Shown here: positions 1 to 10,534 of the stretch, piece by piece | Layout: the number at the start of each line of letters is the position of its first letter | How positions within the stretch are numbered: position 1 is the first letter of the stretch | DNA from: Terfezia claveryi | Lineage: Eukaryota > Ascomycota > Pezizomycetes > Pezizales > Pezizaceae | Length of the DNA: 64,000 bases | Assembly (NCBI GenBank): GCA_015179025.1 | Contig: WHUX01000083.1 | Location: 124,001 to 188,000, forward strand | Direction of reading: 5' to 3' | The notes under the pieces: model-generated | Database searches by the model: none | Seen by the model: the letters and a program-made list of their open reading frames with translations, nothing else | What the model was told of the DNA's origin: nothing | Position numbers and translations under genes: made by a program

Positions 1-1654
1 GATGACTCCACCACCAGACTTGGGTGACTTGCTCTCTTCAGCATAACTAACAATTATCTCATGTCGCTGTTCTTGCCTCTCATCTTTCCCCAGGGCTGGC
101 TGGGTACCTAATTCAGTAGCTCAAGTGGTATCCAGATCGTTGAGTTTGCTTCATTAAGCGTGACCAACAAGACTACCATTAAGCATCCCTGCTCGATATC
201 GATATCGGCCTACATTCGAAGGGAAAGCTAACAGCATCGACAGAGCCGCAGAACAGAGAAACATCCAGGCCCGTCGAGGAGCACTTCTGTTCCTCTTGGC
301 TGCGGTCGATACCAAGGTTTGTGCCCTTCCTGTCCTAGAAAACATGCTGCTTTTCACTTATCACATGATGAGGAACACTAGACATATTGATACTCTTGTG
401 CATCCTCATACAGCCTTTTCCAAGAAATTAGCACATCGGATAAAGTGCTGCAGCTCATCTCAGCATATACCGACAAGCAGCTCAGATCCGATCCCCTGCT
501 CCGGTTAACGACCAGAAATTTCCGTGAAAGCCTGCATGAATTTAAGTCTCTGAGAAAATTGGCAGGCCAATATATGCACACGCTTCACTCAATCGATGTT
601 AGGAAATGTTAGCGTTTGGAATCCATGCTAATTACATCAATTGGGCAGGGATTAGCAACAACACGCCAGTGGATTTACAGATGGCACATCCAATCACCGC
701 TTATTACTTCCGCTTCAATAGTCACAAATCTGGCACCTGACACCTTTGCAAAGGCAGATCTTCAAAAAAGCTAAGCTGCTTGGGCGACCCTCTTGTCATC
801 AGTTGAGGTGCGCCCGTTGAAGCGGCGAGAGTAGGTGCCTCTTTATGAAGTAATCCCCCATCAGACCGAACTCCCAGAAGCAGCTTGACTAATGCGCTTG
901 TCCGCTTTTCTGCGCGCCGCCACCCCCCCTAAATTGATTGATATGTACCAGCCCCTTCCCTTCCCACGGGTGTTAGGGCTAGACTGGCGGTACGACCGCT
1001 CTATTCTAATTTTATTTTGGTCCTTCTATTCGGTAACAAGACAAGCACAGACGGCAGGCATGCGGGCTCGAGCTGTTCTAAGCATCAATAATGGCCGTTG
1101 CGATCCCTGAGAAGTCCAGTTCCCAGATTGGGTGCCTTGGCCCTACAGAGAGATAAGACCAGTATCGACTTCCCAGCCACTCCGCCTTGGACTCAGGGGC
1201 ATGAGATATGATATGAGAAAGCTTTACAAGAAGACGGTGCCAGAGACTTAGTCTCGCCACTAGGAAGTGAGAATGCCTATATTCTAATCTGGTTGGCACA
1301 TAATGAGGCGTTATCTGTAGAGCTGTGGCATAAGGCTGTTGGTTATTTGTGGCTCCTGCACACGTGCCCCTTGTTTTGGCGAATAAGAAACATTGCTAGC
1401 CGAATTTGGTTCTTGACTGCGATGTGATCGGCGCTGTTCAATTAAGCAAGGGTAACCAGAACTACCGTAGCTCGACCCTTCGACGGCGAATCAAACAATA
1501 AAAATCACATAAAAATATGCAATATGTAACCTTCAAATTTCCAGACAAACTTTTTTGTTCCCCCAATCCAAGATGAAATCATAAAGCTTTAGTGATATTA
1601 GGCAGCAGTGGTAAGGATGTAGCTGTGGACACATATCAGTCGGTGGCAATATTT
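1..1654. other. Intergenic region, no firm gene; possible decayed exon at about 190-610
   Basis: No complete gene is visible. On the + strand, 178-317 reads as an open segment with coding-like composition (basic and alanine-rich, ending V-D-T-K before a GTTTGT). About 390-611 holds a second open segment of roughly 65 codons ending in TAG. The two do not join in frame with any splice pair I tried, and I recognise no domain. They may be a decayed gene or coincidence. A lone degenerate TAATCTGGTTGGCAC sits at 1285-1299 without flanking 9-bp repeats. Confidence 0.3.
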
Positions 1655-4600
1655 TTAATAAAGCGTGGAATATACAATGTAAACATACCCGGTAATGGCT
1701 GAGAGTCTTTCGCTTGTCAACTTCAAACATATCTTCATAAGTTCATAGCCCACTTCTGGATGCTCCTGTTGGAGCTTGCCCCAATTTTCCTCGTCCAAGA
1801 GCCAAGCAATCGTTCGTTTCTCTGCAACCACGGTTGCTGTCCTGGGTGTATCAGAGAAAAACGGAAGTTCCCCACATGTTGTACCCGCTAAGATGCTCTC
1901 GCTGAACCGCCCTTGCTCAAGATCATAATCTGCTCTGAACATGCCCTCTTCCAACAGATACATCCCATTAGCTTTTACCTAAGGGGATCCAAGAAGTTAG
2001 ATTTTCAGTAACAATAGTTTGCGACATCGAATAATACACGTACCCCACGGTTGAACACAACAGAGCCCTGGGAAAACTCTTGTCTCTTGAAATAAGAGCA
2101 AACTTTGAACCAAAAATCTTCGTTCTTGTCAGTCAATTCCTGAAACGTTTGCAGTAGCAAAGGAAGTGGCTGTTTGAAGTGCTGCCATCGCACTGGTGAA
2201 ACTGCTTGATCCTTCAGCGTCGATGCAGCAGCCTGGTAAACAAGATTCCTCCTTGGTGAGTTGAAAGCTGCATCAAAAAGCCCGCGATTCTCATTTCCAT
2301 TTGGAACTTCTATAATCAATGTCAGCAAAGGGTCTAGAAGTGGTGGGTATCTCAACTTACCAAGTGATTCATGCCTATGGACTTCTTGTTGATTTACGAA
2401 CTCTTTTTGACGGTAGAAGGTGCTCAACAGCTCATTTTCACAGGCTTCTAGTGCACCATTGAGGTTGACAAATATTTCAACACCTTCACCCTCATTAGAC
2501 CAAACACCCACGCCTTGTAAACCTTTGCCCACTTCACTATTGGCCTCTACCCCACAAAGAATCAACTCCACATTTCGGGCTGCAACCTGCTTCCGAACCC
2601 GAGTGAAAGCCTCTGCTGCCGAGAAGTCAATTCCCGTGACGTAGGATAGATCCACGATCAGGTATCGAATTGGTCGATGTTTAAAGTTATAATCATTCAA
2701 TACATCACGTATCTCCCTTTCGACGGAGGTAATAGTCCCGAAAAACATGTAGCCAGTCAACTTCATCACATAAATCTGCCCACCCACTTGCTGTAGGAAG
2801 CGTTGTTGAATCGGGTGTCGTCGTACAGTTGAGCGGGCAACCACACCAGTATACACACCCCGGATTGGTGACTTTTGAGATGTCTGCACGACGTATGATA
2901 CACAGGCTAGGACTATTCCAATAAGTATCCCAATAACAAAGTCCCATGCCCCCATGGTGACAACGATCGCTATGATCTAAGCCTAGAGTCAAAGTTAGGT
3001 TCCTTACATAGCGAGAGGAAAGACCTACAGTTAGGTACTCCAAACGATGTACTTTGCCCCATGTATCATATAATGCCTCCCGTAGGAGCTCCAAACCCAA
3101 ATAAAAAATGAGAGCCCCAACTACCATTACCGGAATATAACCAATGATATCAGGTCCAATCATCCACATTCCAATAGTACCGATAGCTAGCATCACTCCA
3201 GCAACTCGACTATTTCCCCCACTTCGGATGAATAGTACACTATTTGTATAAACCAGATAGTTCTAGGGCTTCAGTGTCAGCAAATGAATGCCTGGCTGTC
3301 TCGGGATAGGAATACCTGAATGCTACCACAGAACCCCGAGAGCGCATTACTTATCCCATGCGCTATCAGCTCTCTGTTAACATCCAAATTGTCTTCACCT
3401 GTAGACACGCCGAGTGCAGGCACATTAATGGGAACATGCAAAATTCCAAAAAATGTCAAGGCGAGCATGGCTGGAATTGTACTAAGTAGTGCTTCCCAAT
3501 TTGTTTCCTTGAAGTCTGTCATGCACATTAGCTAAAGTTCCCAGGAACCCAGTGATGTGAGCAATTTACCATATAATGTGTAGAAGTGCCAAAATGGAAC
3601 ATCTGCGGGAGGTTGATGGAAAACCCATCCCTTCTCACGTAGATCGGGAAAGTTTAATTGCGGCACGGCTAGGACAACAATGTAAAACAGACATAATAAT
3701 GAAATGAAGTAGATTGCGTCCAGAAGTTGATGTCGAACAAAATGTTTGACGGTTGTGAGCGCAAGTGCCAAGCCCAAAGGTACCGTCCAAAGAAGTAACC
3801 TCGAGGACTCAAGTAGTTGATTCAGCGTCTCAAGGTCATAATTAATGTTTCCATCTAGCCTAGCGGATACCTCTATACCCGTAGCAACGAGAAACCAGCC
3901 AACACCACCGATGCAGCCCAGAAGGATATGCCTCGGAAAAAAGCTTGTCAAGGACCCTAACCTCATATACCCGAGCAAGAAGAAAACCAATCCAGTGATA
4001 ACTGAACTCATCGAGAATGCCAGGATCGTAGTCGCTAATACTGCCCTCCGATTACCCTTTCCAACCCTTGTCAATATCGTGAAGGCCATCTTATGAAAAA
4101 AAGGAACAACTTCGATCTGTGAGAAAGGTCAATAACCAAAACGGAGCCGAAAAACGTTTGAAAGCATACCATTTCTGAACCAACTCCACCCTTAAAGACA
4201 CTACCACCGCACGAATAGACTAACTGTGCGACGATGCAGCTCATGTAAAACATGGACAAGCCATCCGCTCCAAGGCCGCTAAAGACAGTCTGCCCAAGGG
4301 GAAACAATATCATGCCTATGCCCTTGATTAGTGGCACTTTCGTGATGTATAGAATGGATATACAAACCATATGATAATCCATCCAAAACATTCAATAGAA
4401 GCCCCAGCACAACCGCGGGAACGTACCCTACTGGCTTCACAACAATGCTCTTCCATAGTTCCCTCTTGTTCAACCTTCCGTCCTCGTGGGGAAAGACACT
4501 CCTAGCTAAGCCTAAAGTTCTCGTCTTTGGCCATGTCAAAACTCTATGGATTGTCACCTTCGGTATTTTTGAAGCTATGTTTTGGTTTTGGGACTCAATA

Positions 4601-5350
4601 TCAGAATCGTGATTTTGACTGTTATATGAATTGTACCGATTGTGATAAAGAACTGATTGTTGCCCTTTGGACAGTAGTGATGATCTTTCATTGAGATGAG
4701 GCCTTTCCACATTATAGTGACCATTTTCATCTCGCCTGTCATCTTGGGGCGTTTGAGGAGGAGAGGCCTTGAGCAAATGTGTCAGATATGAGGTACGAGA
4801 TGTTTGTCCACTCAGTTGTCGAGCTGGGGATGATGGTTCGGATACTTCGGTGATGGGTTCGAAATCATGTTGTGAATCGGCATTTGCTGGCCTTAGAAAT
4901 GGCGCTGGTAAGCTGAGATGGGGTGGATCACCGTCGGCACCATTGCTATGCGGTGTTCCCAGGATTGCCGGTGAGAACCTACTCTGATATGAATTAGCAG
5001 CCTCTGATAGGGCATAAGTAGCCAATTCAGCCGTCTGATCACGGATAACATGGGCGGGTTGATGAATGCTTTCCGTGTGCCCTGTTGGAAATAAAATAAG
5101 CCAGAATACGGCAATCGTCGTGGCAGTAGGCAATCCACTCACAACTGGGATTCAAAGGGTGATATGAACTATGAAAAAAGGACCTAGCCGGTTGTTTGGC
5201 TTGTGCAAGTATAGGTGTTGTAACTGGAGAAGAACTTCTTTCATCATAAGGATATATTGAGCCATTGTGGTTTACGGACCGCTCCTCTCTCCAGTGAAAG
5301 GATCTGATGGACGACCCAGACCCGAGTCTAGGTCTGAAACTGTTAGACAT
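1655..5350 (-). CDS. SulP-family transporter with STAS and cyclic-nucleotide-binding domains (YGR125W/VSB1-like)
   Basis: A multi-exon gene read right to left. The N-terminal cytosolic tail starts at ATG 5350 ([12 protein letters not shown]) and is serine-rich and unstructured. It is followed by the conserved entry block of fungal YGR125W-type SulP carriers ([21 protein letters not shown] at about 4.4 kb). Several exons of hydrophobic helices follow (4.39-3.0 kb). Next comes a STAS domain (about 2.87-2.35 kb, with [21 protein letters not shown]). The C-terminal cNMP-like domain (about 2.1-1.69 kb) has [22 protein letters not shown]. The yeast relative VSB1 is a vacuolar basic amino acid transporter; sulfate transport should not be assumed. 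The stop used here (1655) follows an open frame past a GTATGT at about 1688, so the last residues may instead come from another exon. Exon limits are approximate. The gene is isolated from its neighbour by a 5-kb transposon-rich gap. Confidence 0.88.
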
Positions 5351-6174
5351 CGATGTATCGAGTCCCGGGAAGCCGAGATCGATTGCTCGCCTTATCGAGT
5401 CTCGCTTTGGTCGTCCTGTGTGAAGTGGTCTGGTTCTTGTGAAGCTGGAACAGAAGATGTGACGTCAACCGGCAATGGTAAAGCAATTCTCGCCTGAGAG
5501 AAGTGAAGTTTGATTTCGAAATTTAGACTCAGTAATGCCATATAGCAAAAGCCCCTACGTCTCAAACTTTTTACGCAATTGTATGGCTTGATGGCGAAAT
5601 TTGGCTTGGGCCAGTTCCGGCACCGGCAACTTATGGGGAAAGCGAAGCTCGCCCATTTCTGACAGCTGCAGGAAGCACTCGCAAGAGCTCTTCCGCACCC
5701 AACCACCAGATTAATTACCGGTAGTCTAGATCAAGTTACAGAGCACTAGCTTTGAAAAAACTCACTTTGTGGTGGCGGGGACGGCGATATTATTTAGGCG
5801 AGCAGCAGTGTGCGATACCCTAGATTAATACAGTGGCACCAACGTCTTCTTTCTTCTATGAAGCATGAAGCGGTTCTTTAAATATCAATACGCAGGTACC
5901 TACGTACATGGAAGAGTGCTCCTGGAGTCTTTACAATCCCTGCTCATATGTGCATACAGCGCCTCTGCACACACCAATGCATAATATGCAGAGCGCGGTT
6001 GTGTGAGGACAACGTCTGCTCGAGATTGTGAGATTCCAACTGGGTTTTGTACAGTCAATCAGTGAAACGCGATGTCGGCACCACAAGCACACGTACAAGT
6101 GATACCAACTAGTTATGCTAGTATTGTCAGGGAGTAATAAGTAAGTTTGATAAAGGCGGAAATATCGATGGATA

Positions 6175-6600
6175 AAGGTGTGTCAAAAAGAGAGATTGAC
6201 GTCGGTTGAGACGGCAATTTTGAGTGACATACGAGTTAATACAGGTATGCAGAACATGATCAAACCTTGGACAATGCTACACACACTGGTCGGCTCCCTA
6301 AAATTACGGAAGTAGCTGGAGATAAGGTTTTAGAGGTCAAAAGGAGTATCAATACAAAATCTTGCTATATAGCAAGAAGAGCTGGTATTCCAGTACTTTA
6401 AGTCGATATCTAAAAGGCAAAGGATATCGGAAGTGAATTCCTCAAACGAGACCTAAAGCACATCAGTACAGCTGCTGCTCGACTTAGATGGGCTATCAAA
6501 AGTAGATATTGGACTGAGGAGCAGTTGGGAATTGTAGTTGGGAATTTATATTTGGATACTACAGGAGTGTGAAGTGGGATTAGGCATGAAGGTGATCATC
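6175..6600 (+). pseudogene. Tc1/mariner transposase relic (N-terminal and start of catalytic region)
   Basis: One frame reads, with stops, as a Tc1-like transposase. A segment ending in G-R-L-P-K-I-T-E-V (linker between the helix-turn-helix domains) is followed by a second helix-turn-helix region. Then comes A-A-A-R-L-R-W-A-I-K-S-R-Y-W-T-E-E-Q, the usual run just before the first catalytic aspartate. Several stop codons and at least one frame change break it. It ends next to a TAGTCTGG-type motif at 6602-6616. It differs from the relic at 8.3-9.5 kb, so two Tc1-like lineages have inserted here. Confidence 0.6.
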
Positions 6601-6601
6601 C

Positions 6602-6616
6602 GTGCCAACCAGACTA
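6602..6616 (-). repeat. Copy of the TAGTCTGGTTGGCAC motif (reverse orientation), degenerate flanks
   Basis: Reads GTGCCAACCAGACTA. The flanking 9-mers TGATCATCC and TGATGTTCT agree at only 6 of 9 positions, so a target duplication is possible but unproven here. Confidence 0.45.
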
Positions 6617-6647
6617 TGATGTTCTCCAGATTGAACATGTATGACGC

Positions 6648-6773
6648 TACCGCATCCACTGGCGAACAACGATCCTTGTCAGTTTAAAAATAATACACCT
6701 ATTTTATCACCTTTACTGGCTCGACCTATGTCTTTAAACTGACATGGATCGTTATACACCAGTGGATGCGGTA
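6648..6773. mobile_element. 126-bp hairpin MITE with about 41-bp terminal inverted repeats
   Basis: The left arm begins TACCGCATCCACTGGCGAAC and the right arm, reverse-complemented, begins TACCGCATCCACTGGTGTAT. The arms stay alignable for about 41 bp with four or five mismatches, both reaching a shared GTCAGTTTAAA. TA dinucleotides bound both ends, as expected for a non-autonomous Tc1/mariner element. Its ends differ from those of the 7915-8076 element. Confidence 0.75.
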
Positions 6774-7337
6774 CCTCAAGAGGATTTTGTGCCGAAAGCT
6801 TGTTTCCTTACCTACATACAAAGGAAGAAGCATAGAAATGGATTCTTATTGGCCAGCTGGAGTTCTCTTAACATCTGCCTCGATGGGTTGCTGCTGGTAC
6901 TGAGGAGTACTCTATCTTGTACATATTTATTTAATGTAAACGTCTAGGCATGTGACAAGTAAATATCTCCACTTGGTCCGGTTATGTAGTGCTCATTACA
7001 GTACCACGACATCGCATATCTGCTTATTAGGGCCGATCGCTGCATATAAAAGGAAGTGTCTTACGTGCAGATGCCTAAATACCTATATAGGTACATGTAT
7101 TTCGCGGTGGGTACGAAGGTTTGAGGCTCAACCCAAACCTATTTTTGACGTCCGTTGAATTGTCAAAATTCTGCATATTAGATTAGCCGATATTCATAGT
7201 ATGTATGACATTCCACAGACACGTATGTATATAAATCTTGACTTTCTTTTTTCTTAGAAAAAGTACATATATGTTGCGTGGTAATCTTAGATTTCTAATC
7301 CTTTCCGCTTTGGTATGCCTTTCTGAGTTATATCTCA

Positions 7338-7347
7338 AACCAGACTA
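7338..7347 (-). mobile_element. 10-bp insertion AACCAGACTA with 9-bp target duplication
   Basis: The 10-mer AACCAGACTA (reverse complement TAGTCTGGTT) is flanked by perfect direct repeats TATATCTCA at 7329-7337 and 7348-7356. The same 10-mer recurs as the whole insert at 51843-51852 and 62710-62719. Confidence 0.7.
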
Positions 7348-7365
7348 TATATCTCAGAATCTCAG

Positions 7366-7444
7366 TGGTCTGGTTGTAGTAGTCTGGTTGGCACAACACC
7401 TTCCTTTGATCTCAGTTAGGCGGGTCTGTTGTGCCAACCAGCTA
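7366..7444. mobile_element. 79-bp short element with TAGTCTGGTT-type ends
   Basis: Starts TGGTCTGGTT and ends CCAGCTA. It contains an internal inverted pair TAGTCTGGTTGGCACAAC (7380) and GTTGTGCCAACCAGCTA (ending 7444). The flanks GAATCTCAG (7357-7365) and ATATCTCAG (7445-7453) match at 7 of 9 positions. This looks like an older, longer member of the short-insertion family, retaining both ends. Confidence 0.55.
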
Positions 7445-7835
7445 ATATCTCAGCACCTTTACCGAGCATAGATTGATTATTGGCGGACCTGAAGGGCGAT
7501 TGTTAGTAGGTAATGTAAGCGACTTGCAAACCATACAGTACAAATTATGTGGAAAAAAAAGATCTTGAATTTATAATTATGCAAGCCACGGCCTCTATTA
7601 CGAGTAGCTATAACGAAATGATCCTCGAGAAAGATTTTTTAATGCTGATGTCGTCTGTAAGATTACAAGGTTATGACGAGGAATCTTGGAAACAAGCAGA
7701 TATTGCTATCGCAATAGACTTAAGCTATCAAGGATATATTGACGTCAGTGCGGTCTAGCCGCTTATATACAGTACTTAGATCCAACTACCTATTCCACAC
7801 CTTCCGAACTGGGAACCCCTGTTATTCATTGCTAC

Positions 7836-7851
7836 TTAGTCTGGTTGGCAC
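7836..7851 (+). mobile_element. 16-bp insertion TTAGTCTGGTTGGCAC with near-perfect 9-bp duplication
   Basis: The flanks CATTGCTAC (7827-7835) and CATTGCAAC (7852-7860) match at 8 of 9 positions. The insert has the family terminus preceded by an extra T. Confidence 0.6.
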
Positions 7852-7914
7852 CATTGCAACCATCAGGTCTGATCGAGACTACATCACCTTACGTTTTAGG
7901 GCGTCCGGCGAGAG

Positions 7915-8076
7915 TACTGGGAAAACTGGTGAATAAGACTCCTTGTCTGTATCTTTGCTCTTTCCTTTTTGTGGTAGGGGCGTTACTAGTTGAGGGCGGA
8001 TTAGCGTCCTTGACTCTGATTTTGAGAGTATGATTCAGATACAGACAAGGAGTCTTATTCACCAGTTTTCCCGGTA
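7915..8076. mobile_element. 162-bp MITE with about 40-bp, almost perfect terminal inverted repeats
   Basis: The arms start TACTGGGAAAACTGGTGAAT on the left and TACCGGGAAAACTGGTGAAT on the right (reverse complement). They continue identically through GACTCCTTGTCTGTATCT, with one mismatch in about 40 bp. TA lies at both ends. The high arm identity suggests recent insertion compared with the decayed Tc1 relic beside it. No coding capacity. No second copy was noticed in the window. Confidence 0.85.
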
Positions 8077-8141
8077 TTCCATACATTGTCTTACATTACT
8101 AAGCATGGGGCGCTTGTAAATTGATACATGCAGGCCGGTTT

Positions 8142-8159
8142 TACTCTGGTTAGCACAAG
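8142..8159 (+). mobile_element. 18-bp insertion TACTCTGGTTAGCACAAG with 9-bp target duplication
   Basis: Flanked by perfect direct repeats GGCCGGTTT at 8133-8141 and 8160-8168. The insert differs at two positions from the consensus TAGTCTGGTTGGCACAAG, so it is a slightly diverged family member. Confidence 0.7.
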
Positions 8160-8329
8160 GGCCGGTTTATATTCTCAGCTATAAATTAGTGTCGTTGCAT
8201 TAGGTGGATATATTCATTATGACTGGCTAGTAGAAATGTAATGAGCGACTTTGAAGCTGTCCGCTGCGGATTGACTGCTACAAGCTACACATATACGCAA
8301 TAGTCAACACAGGACGAGAAGGTACCCAT

Positions 8330-9536
8330 GAAGAGCGGATAGAGATGCACAACTTCAGGCTGGAGCTATGAAAAAATTGCAGAAGTTTTGGATTTCTACT
8401 CGTACAATTGGGAGAATTTGTTGGACAACCACGGATCTTGGTCATTGTCTTGCATTGGAGTTTAGATGCTCTAAAGCGAAAGCTACGAGGTCGACATAAG
8501 AAATTCAATATCCCGCAACTTCAGCAGCTCATTGATATTGCAACCCAAGACTCAGTATCACGTTGGTTCACTTTCACAGAAGTAGCAGAGCTTGCTGATA
8601 TTCAAGCTTGTGAAAGTGTTCTTCGAGTTGCCTTTGGCTAGAAGGAAACCTTTTCTAGATGTAGCCAAAGAAGACTGGCTGGCGGGATTATTTGGATAGA
8701 AGAATCATAAATTCATTTGAGTGGGAAGGGTATGAGAATAGATGAGCGGAGAGCCGTGAGTCCAATGAATGAAGGAAACGAAATATCAATGTGAGGGACC
8801 GTGTGAACGGATACGAAATGAAGAGAATAGTAGTTGTGTATTTAACTGCTGTGATCTGGATCTCGATCAATCTGATACCCAGTAAAGTGGGAAATACACA
8901 AGCTCACATGCATCTGTTGAGTCCATATGAGATGTCATATAAAGCACATATATATGTGCGGAACCTTAACACACGTGAAAGGGCATGTGGGTCTGACGGT
9001 ACAGCTAGGAGGGCTGAACGACATGTAAGACATTCTAACCAAAGGAGGAAGGATATGGGTCACAAGAAGAATTCTATGAAGATTGCCTGGTTCCAAAAAT
9101 TTCCAATCAAAAATTCTGTTATGATCTGGGAGGCTATATGAGGAGCTAGTGAAGGGTCGGTATCTCCGGTGATTGTATGGAAGGAGGGCTGAGGAAATAT
9201 TAATTCACAAACTTACTGTGAACATGTCATTCGTCCTGTGCTCTACCCTTAATGGTATGATGTTAGTCAGGAGTGGCACGCAAATAGATGAGTATGGTAT
9301 GGAATCACTCTTTTGCTTCATCACCAGATCTCAATTCTATTGAAGCCATTTGGAGAAAGATTAAAGCACGGCTTAATAAAAGAGCTGATAGAGCAACAAC
9401 GGCAGAGGCGGTTTGTCGTCGGATTCAGGAAAAGTGGGCTATGCTTACCAAAGGGGAGATATTGGAACTTGTAGATAGCATACAAGACCGTATCAAGGCT
9501 GTTATTGCAGCCAGCGGTGGCCATACAAGATATTGA
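8330..9536 (+). pseudogene. Tc1/mariner transposase pseudogene
   Basis: Fragments in changing frames follow the order of a Tc1-like transposase. The N-terminal helix-turn-helix with linker R-G-R-H-K-K-F lies at about 8480. The L-A-R-R-K-P-F-L block is at about 8635-8660, in a shifted frame. The central catalytic region with M-I-W-E-A-I follows at about 9110-9140. The C-terminal S-P-D-L-N-S-I-E-A-I-W block with the last catalytic acidic region lies at about 9320-9350, ending GGHTRY at 9536. Stop codons at about 8640, 9139 and 9190 and frame shifts make it non-functional. The outer ends of the original element could not be fixed. Confidence 0.75.
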
Positions 9537-9726
9537 TGTGTTCTCATTCATTTAAAATAGCCTGCTTAATGCACGCCGCATGCACGACAATAATTTATAG
9601 CAGTGCCGAGTAACCAACATTTTCTTTTTTTATAGTCTAAGACTTCGATTAAAGGTTCGACCTACCGGTAAGCTTTCGGTACAAGAAGCGAGTCCAGCTC
9701 CGAGCCTAGGAAAAGACAGAAAGTAC

Positions 9727-9753
9727 TACGAGAGGCTTGTGCCAACCAGACTA
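9727..9753 (-). repeat. Extended TAGTCTGG-family terminus (27 bp shared with 26043-26069)
   Basis: This 27-bp stretch starts TACGAGAGGCTTGTG and ends CCAACCAGACTA. It is identical over its whole length to the copy at 26043-26069. No 9-bp repeat is found at both sides, so it may be the surviving end of a longer element. Confidence 0.6.
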
Positions 9754-10534
9754 TGGTATGCGCGTCCCTACAGTAGTTACACATCAGCTACCTAGGGTAC
9801 TAATTTCTGGGGAGGTTTCACCCTTATTTTCAATAAATGACTGAAACACAAGCCGTCTTACACATAATGTCGTTACCGGTAATGGTAGTGAGTACGCCAA
9901 GAAATTTAGCTTAACTTAGTTTTATCAGCCCACTCTTTCCTTCCCTTACTATACCTGTAGATACCTCTTATGTATGAACGCTAGTCTGGATTTACCCCTA
10001 GAACTTCCTTCTCTACCCATAGCACTTTCTGATTGAATTTACATACACGATAAAGAAGTACCACTCATCCAACCACCGTACTACTTCACAGTCTTGCTTG
10101 TGTATCAAGCTATGAAACTGTCGCGCCCCACAACCATGAGCTATGACCAACAACAATGTTCAACATCCTTCATGTGGGTAAATAAAATCAACAACAGCAG
10201 CCAGATATTACACTTGCAGATAGCACCCGTCGAAAGCATTAAAAAAATCAGATAACGCCTGGGTACCTGTCATCTATGCCCATAGGTGTGGCTCATTCAA
10301 CAACAAAGCTTTGACCTGACATAACCAACCGAACAATGAACGCCCTTGAATCAAACACCGCCAAACACCGAGTGAAAACAGCCAAATTCTGACAGTTTGA
10401 GCTGTGAGTTGAAAATATCCTATCTTCACGCTGTTATCTTCCATAATACCCCCTAGTATACCTCTATTAGATACCAGTTTCTCGATACGATTATTCCAAG
10501 CCACTTTGGCTACTTTTTTTTTATCGTTTTCATA

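Larger units (their letters stand above)
5351..10534. other. Gene-poor, transposon-relic region
   Basis: A 5.2-kb stretch without a credible host gene. It holds two Tc1/mariner transposase relics (about 6175-6600 and 8330-9536), two hairpin MITEs (6648-6773 and 7915-8076) and at least four short TAGTCTGGTT insertions, described separately. The part at 5351-6170 holds the promoter of the SulP gene and nothing else I recognise. An open frame at 7549-7758 begins at GTG and has no recognisable domain; it may be another relic. Confidence 0.75.

Noticed and set aside
1285..1299. TAATCTGGTTGGCAC as a target-duplicating insertion
   Set aside because: A clear family relative in sequence, but no flanking direct repeat in any alignment tried.
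7837..9753. A single Tc1/mariner element bounded by TAGTCTGG repeats
   Set aside because: At first the repeats looked like its terminal inverted repeats, but the copy at 7836-7851 has its own 9-bp duplication and other copies do too. Tc1/mariner elements duplicate TA only.
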